Below, piece by piece: positions 22,728 to 31,258 of a stretch of DNA of 41,683 bases. The notes beneath the pieces are model-generated. The model had not been told where the DNA came from and did not search any database. It saw nothing but the letters and a program-made list of their open reading frames with translations. The position numbers and the translations under genes were made by a program. Position 1 is the stretch's first letter. The number at the start of each line of letters is the position of its first letter. The stretch is taken from positions 1 through 41,683 of the forward strand of contig JBASOJ010000016.1 in assembly GCA_049658145.1 (NCBI GenBank), given 5' to 3'. Origin of the DNA: UBA6100 sp049658145 (lineage in GTDB: Bacteria > Actinomycetota > Coriobacteriia > Anaerosomatales > Anaerosomataceae).

Positions 22728-24015
22728 CCGCATCCACTCCCGTCCCGCTCGCGGCCGCACGGAGAGCACGTTCCTCGGCAGCATACAGGGCAGCGAAGCG
22801 CGCCGCGTGCCAGTCGGCGGTCGCCGTGCCGTCCTCCTGCCCCACCAGCGTAAACTCACGCGGAGTGGCTGCGTAGATCAGCGCTGCGCCGAGCAGGATG
22901 ATGAAGAAGCCCGCGAACAGCATCCCGGCACCGCGGCTGCGCTCCAGGGCAATCATGCTCCAGCGCGTGGCGATGTCCACAGAGACCTCTGTGTCGCCCA
23001 ACACACCAGCGCCGGTGCTACTGAAGGACTCCTCCCCGATGATGTCCTCACCGCGTACGAGCCGCAGCGTGAGGACTGGGTCGCCCATCGGGGCCGAAGG
23101 GTCGTGTGTCACCTTCGCGCGTAACATATCGCCGTTCTCGAGCAGCGTGTCGATATAGGAAGCGCTGTCCCCGGACTCCGGCAAGGGCAAGTCAAGTCGA
23201 TGCTTGGTCGTCGTTTCGCCGCGCATTAGGGTCACACCATAGGCGTAGCCCACACGTGAATCCTGGAAGAAGCGTACCCCATCTACCACAAGCGGAGCAT
23301 TCGTTGCTACCCGGAAGCTCTGGTCTCCACCGAGCCTGACGATGCTGTACAGACCTTCGATACGCCGCGGCTCACCATCTGGCCAGTAGGTGATATCGAT
23401 GCCATCACAGCGGAGTGTCTGCGAGAGCACCGGAGGGTCCGCAAGCGGTCCGTAACGCGCGCTCCCCAGCGGCTCACCTTGTGCCACTGTGGCGCCCTCG
23501 AGCAGCACCAGATTCCCTGAACTCAGAGTGAGTGAGTTCATGAGAGCCCCCAGTATCGCCGCAAGCATGCCGAGGTGCAGCAGAGTCGGACCCGCGTAGC
23601 CCCACACGTGTTTGACGTAGCGCGCGGTGGTTGCTGATCGGCGGATTCGCCGGTAGCCGGCTGCCTTCAGAGCAACTGCGAGCCTGGAGGCATCGCGAAC
23701 GGTCATCGGATCTGCCGATGCAGGTCCCCGATCACGACGAATCCGCCGAAGGTCACGAGTACACAGTCGGGTGATCGCACCTGTAAGCTGGACACTGATC
23801 AGCGCACAGACGGCAAGAAACCACCAGCTTGAGAAGACGCGATCGAGCCCAAGCCTGCCGGCAAGCCCCGTGGCGGCACCGTCCTGTGGGACTGCCAGAC
23901 CGATACCGACGGTGATCGCGGCCAGCACGATGGCCCCGGCTACAGACTGACGGCGCATGACCGCCCGAAGGAGACCGTGCGCGCTAGGTGTTACGAAGGA
24001 CTGATGGCGAGACAC
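22720..24015 (-). CDS. resB: Cytochrome c biogenesis protein ResB/Ccs1 (System II)
   Basis: About 431 residues. N-terminal helices (AGAIVLAAITVGIGLAVPQ, then SSWWFLAVCALISVQLTGAI), a third helix near HVWGYAGPTLLHLGMLAAILG, a large external domain with YSIVRLGGDQSF and FFQDSRVGYAYGV, and a last helix LFAGFFIILLGAALIYA give the ResB topology. ResB holds reduced apocytochrome for haem ligation by CcsB. The start is unsure: I use GTG 24015, the first usable codon after the cytochrome stop; GTG 24096 would overlap that gene by 68 bases. No thiol reductase (CcdA/ResA) is present in the window. Confidence 0.88.
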   Translation of the reverse strand: MSRHQSFVTPSAHGLLRAVMRRQSVAGAIVLAAITVGIGLAVPQDGAATGLAGRLGLDRVFSSWWFLAVCALISVQLTGAITRLCTRDLRRIRRDRGPASADPMTVRDASRLAVALKAAGYRRIRRSATTARYVKHVWGYAGPTLLHLGMLAAILGALMNSLTLSSGNLVLLEGATVAQGEPLGSARYGPLADPPVLSQTLRCDGIDITYWPDGEPRRIEGLYSIVRLGGDQSFRVATNAPLVVDGVRFFQDSRVGYAYGVTLMRGETTTKHRLDLPLPESGDSASYIDTLLENGDMLRAKVTHDPSAPMGDPVLTLRLVRGEDIIGEESFSSTGAGVLGDTEVSVDIATRWSMIALERSRGAGMLFAGFFIILLGAALIYAATPREFTLVGQEDGTATADWHAARFAALYAAEERALRAAASGTGVDADD

Positions 24016-24028
24016 GACTGCGCGGCCA

Positions 24029-27000
24029 CTACCAGTCGGCGCCGGCGGTGACGCTATGCCCGCACGTGGTTCCACAGTCGGGCTTCGTGGCGCCACCAGG
24101 GTTGTACCCGGTCATCATCGTATTGTCCAGGACGTTGCCTTGAGCGTAGCGCGACGGCATGGTGGTGCCGGTGCCATTGTCGCCGTCGGTGTTGTCGTCA
24201 TCGCCATCGCCGATCAGGCCGGCGAGCTTACCACCGTGCGGCACAACAAGGTGACAGTTGACACAGGCGTTCCCGTTGATCCCGTGGTGGTCTGTCTGGT
24301 GACCGGTCGTGAAGTCACCGATGTTCGCCATCTGGTGGCAGTTCGCGCACAGTAGGTTGGTGTAGTCGCCCCCGAGGGTGTAGTACGCACCCGTGCCATC
24401 CGGGCTGTTCGTGGGCCAGTAGCCGCGCAGGATCTTCTTCACCGCCGAGCCGTGCGGCCCGTAAGCAGTGGAGCTCGCATTCGTGGCCTGGTGGCAGTCG
24501 GAGCAGGTCATCGTCTGGCCCTCGGTACGCCAAGCGTCGGTCATCGTGCCGGTTGCGGCGGTGATACGGGCATCCGCGCGCCCCGTTCCAGCGACAACCG
24601 GGTGATATGAGGCATTCGCCGGATTGAACTCAAGCGCAACGTCCGTCCATAGGTTCACCCCGGAGCTACCCCAGCCGTTCGACCACGTGCCGTTCTCTCC
24701 AGCTGCGCCAGCGGCATAGGCGAGGTTGTAGCCGGAATGGCACTTGAAGCAGATCTGGTACTCGTAGATGGCCGGCTCTTTCACCGAGCCGACGCCGTAC
24801 ACACCCGTTGGGCTTGCCCAAGTGGGCCATGTCGTGGGCTCCACACCCCACGCACCCTGGAGTGGCGAGTTGGTGCCGATTCTGTTCCCATTCGCGCCGC
24901 CGACCGTGTGAAGTGTCGCGCCCGCAGCGTGTGGGCTGTGGCAGTCAGCGCACTCGACGTGCTTGTTATCGCGGATGTAGGTGCCCGATTCGTCGGTTGG
25001 GCTGGGCCTGTGCAGCCCAGTGTACGTGTCAACCATGTGGCCCGAGGTCCGCTCCGGGGCGCTCGGCCCCGTCTGCGCGTAGATCGCCTGCGAGGCGAGG
25101 TCCATGGCACCGTCGGCATCGCCGTACCAGTCGCGGTTGGCCGTGGACTTGAAGCCGTCGCTCGTGACGGAGTGGCAACTGTAGCAGAAGCGCTCCTCTA
25201 CGTATGGGTCGCTCACGGTCCCGCGACCGAGCGCCTCCAGGATCCTGCGAGACGTGTCGTAGTGCAGACCGAATTCGGCGCCCGTGGTAGCTGTCTTGTA
25301 GAAGAGCCCCGTCTGCCCGTCACTGTGGCACTTGGAACAGTCACCACTGAACGTCGTGTTGTCGCTCCGGGCACGACCCGTCACGCCGTACTGATGCGGC
25401 GAGTTGCCATACGCAGTGATCGCATCGGCAAGCGTGCCGCCCATCGTATCCGGAATCACCGGCGTGACCGAGGTGCTGTCGCTCTTCTGGTTGGCGATGT
25501 CCTTCGTGCGAGACAGGTAGTGGCAACCAAGACATACGCCGCCGCTGGTCACATTGAAATCACTGCTCGCAGCAGTCACAGATCCAGGCGCGGTATCGGT
25601 GCCGGCAATCGTGCTTCGCAGGCTCGAGGACTTGCTCGAGTTGAACTTGTCGTGATCGACATGGCAGCTGAGGCAGTACACGTCAGTGCCCGCAGCAGGG
25701 TAGCTCGTCAGATTCCCCGAGTCCGTACCACCGACCGCCTCGTCGCCGTCCTTCGTGTCACTTCCCACCACGTGGTGGTATCGGGTGGTGCGGCTCGAGC
25801 CTACGCCAGCCTCTGTGTCACTGGTGTCCCGGTCCGTCCCGTCCTCCATGTAGTCCATGTAGGTGGAGTGGCAGATGTAGCAGTCCTTGCCACCGCTCGA
25901 TGCCCCACTCCCGGGGTTGTGCGCATCATCGTGGCACGCCAGACAGCTCTGCGTGGCGGCCTGCAGATGATAGGAACTGCCGCTGAGCTGTAGGTAGCTC
26001 GTCGACGGAGCCACGGTCCTGCTGATTCCGACGGCGGTCGTCCCTACGGCGGTGTTTGCGAGAGTCGTCGTGTACGCACCATCATCGTGGGTGCCATCGT
26101 CGTTGACGTCGGTGTCCCAGCCAGCAGGCGTGGCATCACCGGTAGTGTGGCAGCTGAAGCAAAACTGGCGGACTTGCGCCGCCGTGCCATCGGGCTGCAA
26201 GTTGCCGCCCAACGCATCCGAGATCATGAGCGTGTTGCCGTTCTTGGAGCCGTGCGGATTGTGGCACTCGTAGCAGGGCAGCGGCGAGTCCACGGCGTAG
26301 TAGGCGCCAGCGGTGCGGATGCGGTGACCTGAACGCGCGCTGCTCGTGTCCGTAACCAGCGCGTAGACGTCGGGCGCACCTACCGTGGTCGTCCAGTATG
26401 AGTCCGTGTACGTCGCCGCAGGCAGGTACACCGTGCCGCTGCTGTTACCGTGACACTCGAAGCACGCCTGCGCGTACTCCCCAACCGTGGTGCCGCCCGG
26501 TGCGTCGTTCGCGGTCGAGGCCCGGTACTCGCCGAGCAGCCCGTCGTGCGTTGCGGTGCTCCTGTGCGATGCGTGACACCAGAGACAGTCGCCTTGCACG
26601 CGCGTCACCATCTCTGTGGGTACGGAAACGAGGCTCTCAACCGTCCCCGTATCGATCCCGCTGGCGTGCGTGCTCGCCAGGTAGGTCGCGTTCGACGCGC
26701 TACCCGGGAATGTGCCGAGCTTCGGATAGTGGCTCGCGCCGCAGGTGGGGTCTTGTATGAGCGCCTCGTAGGCCGTCTTCAACCCGGCATCGATGCTGAA
26801 TACCCCGGCCGTCTCCGAGCCCGCGTACCAGGCGTGATCCGCATTGTGGCACGCAAGGCACCAGCTGCGAGGATCCGCCGGGTCGATGGTGGTACCGGCC
26901 ACGTCCTCGTTTGCCGGCAGGTTCGCCCGCAGGTCGGGGTCGCCGTGCACGCCGTGGCACCCCGTGCATGAGTTGGTGAGATCGACTGTCAGATCCGGGT

Positions 27001-27355
27001 CGACCGCGTTCTCGAGTACGTGACCGCTCACCATACTGGCGCCGGTGAACGAATTGGTGCCCGTCTCCACGTTCCAGTCCGAGCCCGCCGAGTCACCGTG
27101 ACACACGTAGCACACCTCGGACTCCGTCACGTCCGAGAGGAGGCTGCGCTCGGTAGGCGCCTGATGCGGCTTGTGACACGCGCCGCAGTCCGGATTGACG
27201 CCGGTGTCAGCATGCGCGGTTGCAGCGAAAGCGGATGCGGGCGCCACGCACAGCGCTGCGACAACGATCACACACAGCACCATCGGGAACCAGGCAAGAC
27301 GCGCCTGATTCCGAATGTAACGACCGTCAGTCGTGTGTGTACGTGAACTACTCAA
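24029..27355 (-). CDS. Exported 19-haem multiheme c-type cytochrome
   Basis: 1108 residues from a TTG start with GAGGCGGAGA upstream. The signal peptide (helix FPMVLCVIVVAALCVAPASA, cleavage near AFA) directs Sec export. I count 19 CXXCH haem sites, the first CGACH near residue 57 and the last CVNCH near 1030, plus a broken site CGASH near 200 that keeps only the first Cys and a terminal CGTTCGH that does not fit the motif. Many sites are followed by PH or DH, as in doubled-CXXCH domains. Long Ser/Thr/Gly-rich stretches separate haem groups. No C-terminal membrane helix or LPXTG anchor was seen, so it may be secreted or held by partners. Likely an extracellular electron carrier or terminal reductase. 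Confidence 0.93.
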   Translation of the reverse strand: MSSSRTHTTDGRYIRNQARLAWFPMVLCVIVVAALCVAPASAFAATAHADTGVNPDCGACHKPHQAPTERSLLSDVTESEVCYVCHGDSAGSDWNVETGTNSFTGASMVSGHVLENAVDPDLTVDLTNSCTGCHGVHGDPDLRANLPANEDVAGTTIDPADPRSWCLACHNADHAWYAGSETAGVFSIDAGLKTAYEALIQDPTCGASHYPKLGTFPGSASNATYLASTHASGIDTGTVESLVSVPTEMVTRVQGDCLWCHASHRSTATHDGLLGEYRASTANDAPGGTTVGEYAQACFECHGNSSGTVYLPAATYTDSYWTTTVGAPDVYALVTDTSSARSGHRIRTAGAYYAVDSPLPCYECHNPHGSKNGNTLMISDALGGNLQPDGTAAQVRQFCFSCHTTGDATPAGWDTDVNDDGTHDDGAYTTTLANTAVGTTAVGISRTVAPSTSYLQLSGSSYHLQAATQSCLACHDDAHNPGSGASSGGKDCYICHSTYMDYMEDGTDRDTSDTEAGVGSSRTTRYHHVVGSDTKDGDEAVGGTDSGNLTSYPAAGTDVYCLSCHVDHDKFNSSKSSSLRSTIAGTDTAPGSVTAASSDFNVTSGGVCLGCHYLSRTKDIANQKSDSTSVTPVIPDTMGGTLADAITAYGNSPHQYGVTGRARSDNTTFSGDCSKCHSDGQTGLFYKTATTGAEFGLHYDTSRRILEALGRGTVSDPYVEERFCYSCHSVTSDGFKSTANRDWYGDADGAMDLASQAIYAQTGPSAPERTSGHMVDTYTGLHRPSPTDESGTYIRDNKHVECADCHSPHAAGATLHTVGGANGNRIGTNSPLQGAWGVEPTTWPTWASPTGVYGVGSVKEPAIYEYQICFKCHSGYNLAYAAGAAGENGTWSNGWGSSGVNLWTDVALEFNPANASYHPVVAGTGRADARITAATGTMTDAWRTEGQTMTCSDCHQATNASSTAYGPHGSAVKKILRGYWPTNSPDGTGAYYTLGGDYTNLLCANCHQMANIGDFTTGHQTDHHGINGNACVNCHLVVPHGGKLAGLIGDGDDDNTDGDNGTGTTMPSRYAQGNVLDNTMMTGYNPGGATKPDCGTTCGHSVTAGADW

Positions 27356-27458
27356 TCTCCGCCTCTACAAGGCCTGCATCCGATTGCGCTGCCGATTCGC
27401 GAGTCCCGTACTCCCGTGCTGACCGACTCTGCGGCGGCCCTGCGTTGGAAGTGGTCAA

Positions 27459-27475
27459 ATTGGTCCTGGACCAAT
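27459..27475. promoter_or_regulatory. 17-bp perfect palindrome upstream of the 19-haem cytochrome
   Basis: ATTGGTCC-T-GGACCAAT, symmetrical around one base, lies in the 131-base gap between the NHL stop and the cytochrome TTG start, about 105 bases before that start. It has operator-like symmetry and no following T-run. It does not match the classical Rex consensus (TTGTG-N8-CACAA). Confidence 0.5.
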
Positions 27476-27486
27476 ATACCAGCCGC

Positions 27487-28488
27487 TCACTCCATGCGTA
27501 CGTTAAAGACGCTTACGATGCCCGCCGCAGAGTCGGTCACATAGAGCCTCGACTTGGCGGCATCCCAGGTGACGCCCTCGGGCAGTGCCAGCGTCGCGTC
27601 CGGAACGGCCTCAGCGCTTACAGAATGCGTCCGAACGCCGTCGGCATCACACACATAGACCGCTTGGCCCAGCACGTCGGCGACAGCGTAACCGACGCCC
27701 GCCCGAGCCAGCCCCCTCGGCACAGTGTACGTGTCGGGCCACGTGCCGATGACATCCCCTGTCTCGGCGTTGAATGCCGAGATGCGCCCGCTCTTCGTAT
27801 CGCTGAGGACGATCGACCCATCAGCCACCACGAGGCCGCCGGGGTACTCGATCGCGGGATCGACCTTCACGTCGACCTCACGCACCGGCTCACCACTGCT
27901 GTCATAGATGCGGACTTTCGCCTCGGTGCTTCCGACGACGTAGTACTCGCCGTCAGCGTACGCCACGGCGACGGGCCGCACCGGAGCGGTTCCTTCCGTG
28001 GCATCGCCCAACGCGAACAGCACGTCCGCCTCCTCGGCGGGCTTGGCGGTGACGACCACGACCCGGCCCAGCCCACTGTCGACCACCGCGAGCCGATCGG
28101 CGTCATCGATCGCGATCGCGATAGGGCCCGCGATCGCGCCGTCGGTTCCGGGGAGCACGATCCGACCCTTGTCGCGGCCGTACCGATCGAAGATCCGCAC
28201 CGTGCCAGCACCCGCATCCGCGACGTAGACTCGGTTCCCGCTCATGGCGACGCCCGCTGGCTTGATGAGCGGCTCCTCGCCCTCAGCGGGAAGGACGCCC
28301 GCAAGATTCACGGTAACTGAGGGGTCATCAGGCAGGTCGGCGAAGGGATCGCGAGCGAGATAGGCGCCGAGTGCGGTCGTTGCGGCGATCGCCACAACGA
28401 CCCCGATCGCGACCAGCCTCCGCGGAGCACGCCGTTCGACGACCGGGGACGTCTCAGTCGCGGCCGGCTCAGAAGTCAACGCCGACAA
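27487..28488 (-). CDS. Membrane-anchored NHL-repeat beta-propeller protein
   Basis: About 333 residues. A short cytoplasmic part, one membrane helix (RRLVAIGVVVAIAATTALGAYLA) and an external propeller with repeated NHL-type units: KPAGVAMSGNRVYVADAGAGTVRIFD, then GPIAIAIDDADRLAVVDSG, RPVAVAYADGEYYVVGS, YPGGLVVADGSIVLSDTKSGRI, and VPRGLARAGVGYAVAD. Start is a TTG at 28488 overlapping the 15-haem cytochrome stop by 20 bases; a second TTG at 28479 is possible. It is a paralogue of the NHL protein at 30095. Propellers of this kind usually bind protein or carbohydrate partners; a scaffold role for the cytochrome is inferred from position. Confidence 0.85.
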   Translation of the reverse strand: MSALTSEPAATETSPVVERRAPRRLVAIGVVVAIAATTALGAYLARDPFADLPDDPSVTVNLAGVLPAEGEEPLIKPAGVAMSGNRVYVADAGAGTVRIFDRYGRDKGRIVLPGTDGAIAGPIAIAIDDADRLAVVDSGLGRVVVVTAKPAEEADVLFALGDATEGTAPVRPVAVAYADGEYYVVGSTEAKVRIYDSSGEPVREVDVKVDPAIEYPGGLVVADGSIVLSDTKSGRISAFNAETGDVIGTWPDTYTVPRGLARAGVGYAVADVLGQAVYVCDADGVRTHSVSAEAVPDATLALPEGVTWDAAKSRLYVTDSAAGIVSVFNVRME

Positions 28489-29959
28489 CCTGCCCGGGTA
28501 CCACTGCGTGGCAGATCAGGCAGTTGCCGTCCAGCCCGGCCTCGTACTGGCGTAGCAGATGGCTGAACCCCCTAGCGGAACCGTGCGGATCGTGGCACGT
28601 CGTCGTGCAGGTGAGGGCCTTCCTCGCGTTCACGTCGTAGTACACCGGCCGGACCGGATGGTTGTGATACCCGCCCGCGGCATCGTCGTATCCGCTCCGG
28701 GCATGACATGAGAAGCACACCTCGGGTTGGGGCGCCTTGAGCAGCGGCCCGTAGTCGGAGCCGTGCGGGGTGTGACAGCCCCAGCACGGGGTCTCGAAAT
28801 GTGACGACACGTCGTAGGTCGCCTGGATCGGCCGTGCGTGGCAGTCGTAGCAGATGCCGTTGTCGTCGTCGTAGAGCAGCCCCCCGTAGTCGGTGGCATG
28901 CGCATCATGACACCCGGTGCAATCAAGCGAGATCGTCCCCACCGGATGATGGCTGGCCTTCAGGAAGTCGTTCTGGATCCCCGGATGACAGCCATAGCAC
29001 AGTGCGGGCTGACCGTTGCGCAGGAGGGGCATGAAGTTCGAGCCGTGCGGTTCGTGACAGTCGGTGCACGCGTCGCTCAGGATGGGCCCGTGGACGACCT
29101 GCATGCCCATTCGCGAAGCCACCGACGGGTGACAGGTGAAGCACAGGTCGCGCTGGTTGTCGACGAGCATGCCCTTGTACGCCGAGCCGTGCGGATCGTG
29201 GCAGTTGGTGCAGTGGAAGCCATCGACCGGGGCGTGCACCTGTGCGCGGCCGAGTTCCTCGCCGATGGGGTGGCAGGTGATGCAGAGGTCCTCGACGCTC
29301 GCATTCAGCATGCTGTCGATGTCCGACGCGTGCGGGTTGTGGCAGTCGATGCAGTTCCCGTTCACGAACGGTGCATGCGTGTACTCCGAGTTGGCCTGCG
29401 GGCCCATGTTGCCATGGCACATCCAGCACAACTCGGAAAGCGGCATGACGAGCTCGGACTCCTCGCCCTTCACCTGCTTCTCGGTCGTACTCTTTGCGTC
29501 ACCGCCGTTGCCCTCGGCCACTTCCTCGTCGGTGCCGAAGACGTCGAGCACGATCTTGAGCGGCAGCCACTCCACGAGCGTCCGCGTGCGGCTCCAGACC
29601 TGGGTGATCCCGGCGATGATGGTGGTCGTCTCGATCTCACCGTGCGGGGTGTGACACGTGGTGCACCGCTCCGACTCGAACGGGTTGTGAACGACGTCCC
29701 GTGAGAACTCGGGGATGAGTTCGACGTGGCACTGCAGGCAGTCGAGATTGCGGGTGACGCTGCGAAGGACCTGGTCGTCGCCGGCGGTGACGTAGGTCTG
29801 TGTGATCGTCGTGACGCCGCACAGGACGAGAAGCAGCAGCAGAACGGCTGCAAACACACCGCGCCCGCGGCGATTCGTCGTGCCGCCCTGTTCTTCGCCG
29901 TCCGTTGGGACGACGTCTACCTCGACATCCGGCTCGCCCAACTGACCTCCCCCGAGCAT
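28469..29959 (-). CDS. Membrane-anchored 15-haem c-type cytochrome
   Basis: 496 residues. An N-terminal charged region of about 34 residues precedes one membrane helix (VFAAVLLLLLVLCGVTTITQ), which anchors an external domain. I count 14 CXXCH sites and one CX3CH site (CTTTCH, near residue 460), giving up to 15 haems, about one per 30 residues. The sites alternate in a repeat of about 50 residues of the form CxxCHxPHGS then LCxxCH, the doubled-CXXCH pattern of NrfB/decahaem-type shuttles. Start ATG 29959 has a poor ribosome site; TTG 29941 has GGGGGAGG upstream and is a real alternative. Likely conveys electrons from the quinone pool outward. Confidence 0.93.
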   Translation of the reverse strand: MLGGGQLGEPDVEVDVVPTDGEEQGGTTNRRGRGVFAAVLLLLLVLCGVTTITQTYVTAGDDQVLRSVTRNLDCLQCHVELIPEFSRDVVHNPFESERCTTCHTPHGEIETTTIIAGITQVWSRTRTLVEWLPLKIVLDVFGTDEEVAEGNGGDAKSTTEKQVKGEESELVMPLSELCWMCHGNMGPQANSEYTHAPFVNGNCIDCHNPHASDIDSMLNASVEDLCITCHPIGEELGRAQVHAPVDGFHCTNCHDPHGSAYKGMLVDNQRDLCFTCHPSVASRMGMQVVHGPILSDACTDCHEPHGSNFMPLLRNGQPALCYGCHPGIQNDFLKASHHPVGTISLDCTGCHDAHATDYGGLLYDDDNGICYDCHARPIQATYDVSSHFETPCWGCHTPHGSDYGPLLKAPQPEVCFSCHARSGYDDAAGGYHNHPVRPVYYDVNARKALTCTTTCHDPHGSARGFSHLLRQYEAGLDGNCLICHAVVPGQVVGVDF

Positions 29960-30035
29960 GAGTGTGGAGCAGCGGGGCGTTTGCGCACCCCTGCGCCACA
30001 GTCAGTCTAGCATTCACGAGAGCAGTTCCACACTC
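29960..30035. repeat. 9-bp inverted repeat around the 15-haem cytochrome promoter
   Basis: GAGTGTGGA at 29960-29968 is matched by its exact complement TCCACACTC at 30027-30035. One copy touches the cytochrome start codon; the other sits near the expected -35 zone. The two could be operator half-sites or, if both are transcribed, pair in the leader. The 135-base gap holds no gene. Confidence 0.45.
30004..30012 (-). promoter_or_regulatory. Candidate extended -10 promoter for the 15-haem cytochrome
   Basis: Minus-strand TGC-TAGACT reads as an extended -10 about 45 bases before ATG 29959. No good -35 is visible. It lies between the two arms of the inverted repeat. Confidence 0.38.
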
Positions 30036-30094
30036 ACTATCGGCACACCTGCAAGACCTCTCGCTGTTTCCGCGTGCACGATACGCAGGAGGGA

Positions 30095-31258
30095 TCAGTC
30101 TGTCAGGCGCACCAGCTGCAGGCGCCCGTTCTCCTTATCGGCGATCGCCACGAAGCTCCTGAACGCCTCGACGTCGTTGCTGAAGTTGAACTGCCCCGGG
30201 TCGACCCCGCGCTCGCCGTAGTCGCCCAGGACCTCGCCCTGTGCGCTGATGCGCACGAGTGTGAAGGCGAACACGTCGGCCACAAGGATGGAGCCGTCGG
30301 GCAGCACCGTGAGACCCCTCGGCAGCTCGAGCGCACCGGCCTCCGAGTCGCTCATGCCCTCGGGGATGTCGCCCACCTGCCACAACACCTCGCCTTCGGT
30401 GGTGAAGGCCGTCGCGCGAGCGTGGTTGGAGTCGGAGACGTAGACCGTCGAGCCATCGTCGCTGACCGCGATGCCGTTGGGGTGATCGAGATCGCCCGGC
30501 GCGGTACCCGGCTTGCCCCACTGGTCGACAAACTCTCCCTCGGTGGTGAAGACGAACACCTGGTAGGCGTCGAGGGCGTAGACACGGTCGCCGCTGACCG
30601 CGACATCAGTGACCGCGATCCCCGTTCCACCGTAGCCGGAACTCCCCTGACCCACCGGCAGCGCGGGATCGGGGAAGCGCCGCAGCGGTTCCCCCTCGGC
30701 GTCGAACACCTCGACAGAGTCGTTGTAGAAGCTGGCCACGTAGACGTTCCCGTCATCATCGATGTCGATCCCGACGGGGTAGTTGAGCGCTCCGGCAACG
30801 TACGTGGCTTTGTAGCCCGCAGCCGGCTTGGCGATGCCGAACGTGCCGAACTGCTTGATGAACCGACCGCTTGAGTCGAAGACACAGACGCGGTTGTTCC
30901 CGCTGTCCGTCACATAGATCCTGCCGCCGTTGCCCGCCGCGACGCCCATCGGCCGGTCGAACAGTGGCAGATCGCCCTCGCCGGGGCCATACACCTGCCA
31001 GACCGGATCGACTCCCTGCACTGTCGGCAGGTCGACGAGCGACTCGGGCCGACCCACGAACCACAGCAGGTACGCCACCAGACCTACGAGCACGAGCGCG
31101 AGCACGATAGCGAGCAGGCCGAACGCGCGCCTGGGCGTGAGTGCGAAACCGCCGCGTTGCGACCTGCGGGCGGGATGCTCATCCGCGGCCACGGACTCCC
31201 GCACTCCATCAGGGGCCGGAAGCGATTCCAGCATGTCGTCGAGAGAGGGTGTCGTCAC
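30095..31258 (-). CDS. Membrane-anchored NHL-repeat beta-propeller protein
   Basis: About 387 residues. GTG 31258 forms a GTGA overlap with the upstream TPR gene stop and has GGAG upstream. After about 38 cytoplasmic residues comes a helix (FGLLAIVLALVLVGLVAYLLWFV), then a six-bladed-type NHL propeller: RPMGVAAGNGGRIYVTDSGNNRVCVFD, YPVGIDIDDDGNVYVASFYND, VTDVAVSGDRVYALDA, HPNGIAVSDDGSTVYVSDSN, LPRGLTVLPDGSILVADV, and FNFSNDVEAFRSFVAIAD. Clearer NHL repeats than in its paralogue at 27487. It is followed by the 15-haem cytochrome, so each cytochrome has an adjacent propeller gene. Confidence 0.88.
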   Translation of the reverse strand: MTTPSLDDMLESLPAPDGVRESVAADEHPARRSQRGGFALTPRRAFGLLAIVLALVLVGLVAYLLWFVGRPESLVDLPTVQGVDPVWQVYGPGEGDLPLFDRPMGVAAGNGGRIYVTDSGNNRVCVFDSSGRFIKQFGTFGIAKPAAGYKATYVAGALNYPVGIDIDDDGNVYVASFYNDSVEVFDAEGEPLRRFPDPALPVGQGSSGYGGTGIAVTDVAVSGDRVYALDAYQVFVFTTEGEFVDQWGKPGTAPGDLDHPNGIAVSDDGSTVYVSDSNHARATAFTTEGEVLWQVGDIPEGMSDSEAGALELPRGLTVLPDGSILVADVFAFTLVRISAQGEVLGDYGERGVDPGQFNFSNDVEAFRSFVAIADKENGRLQLVRLTD

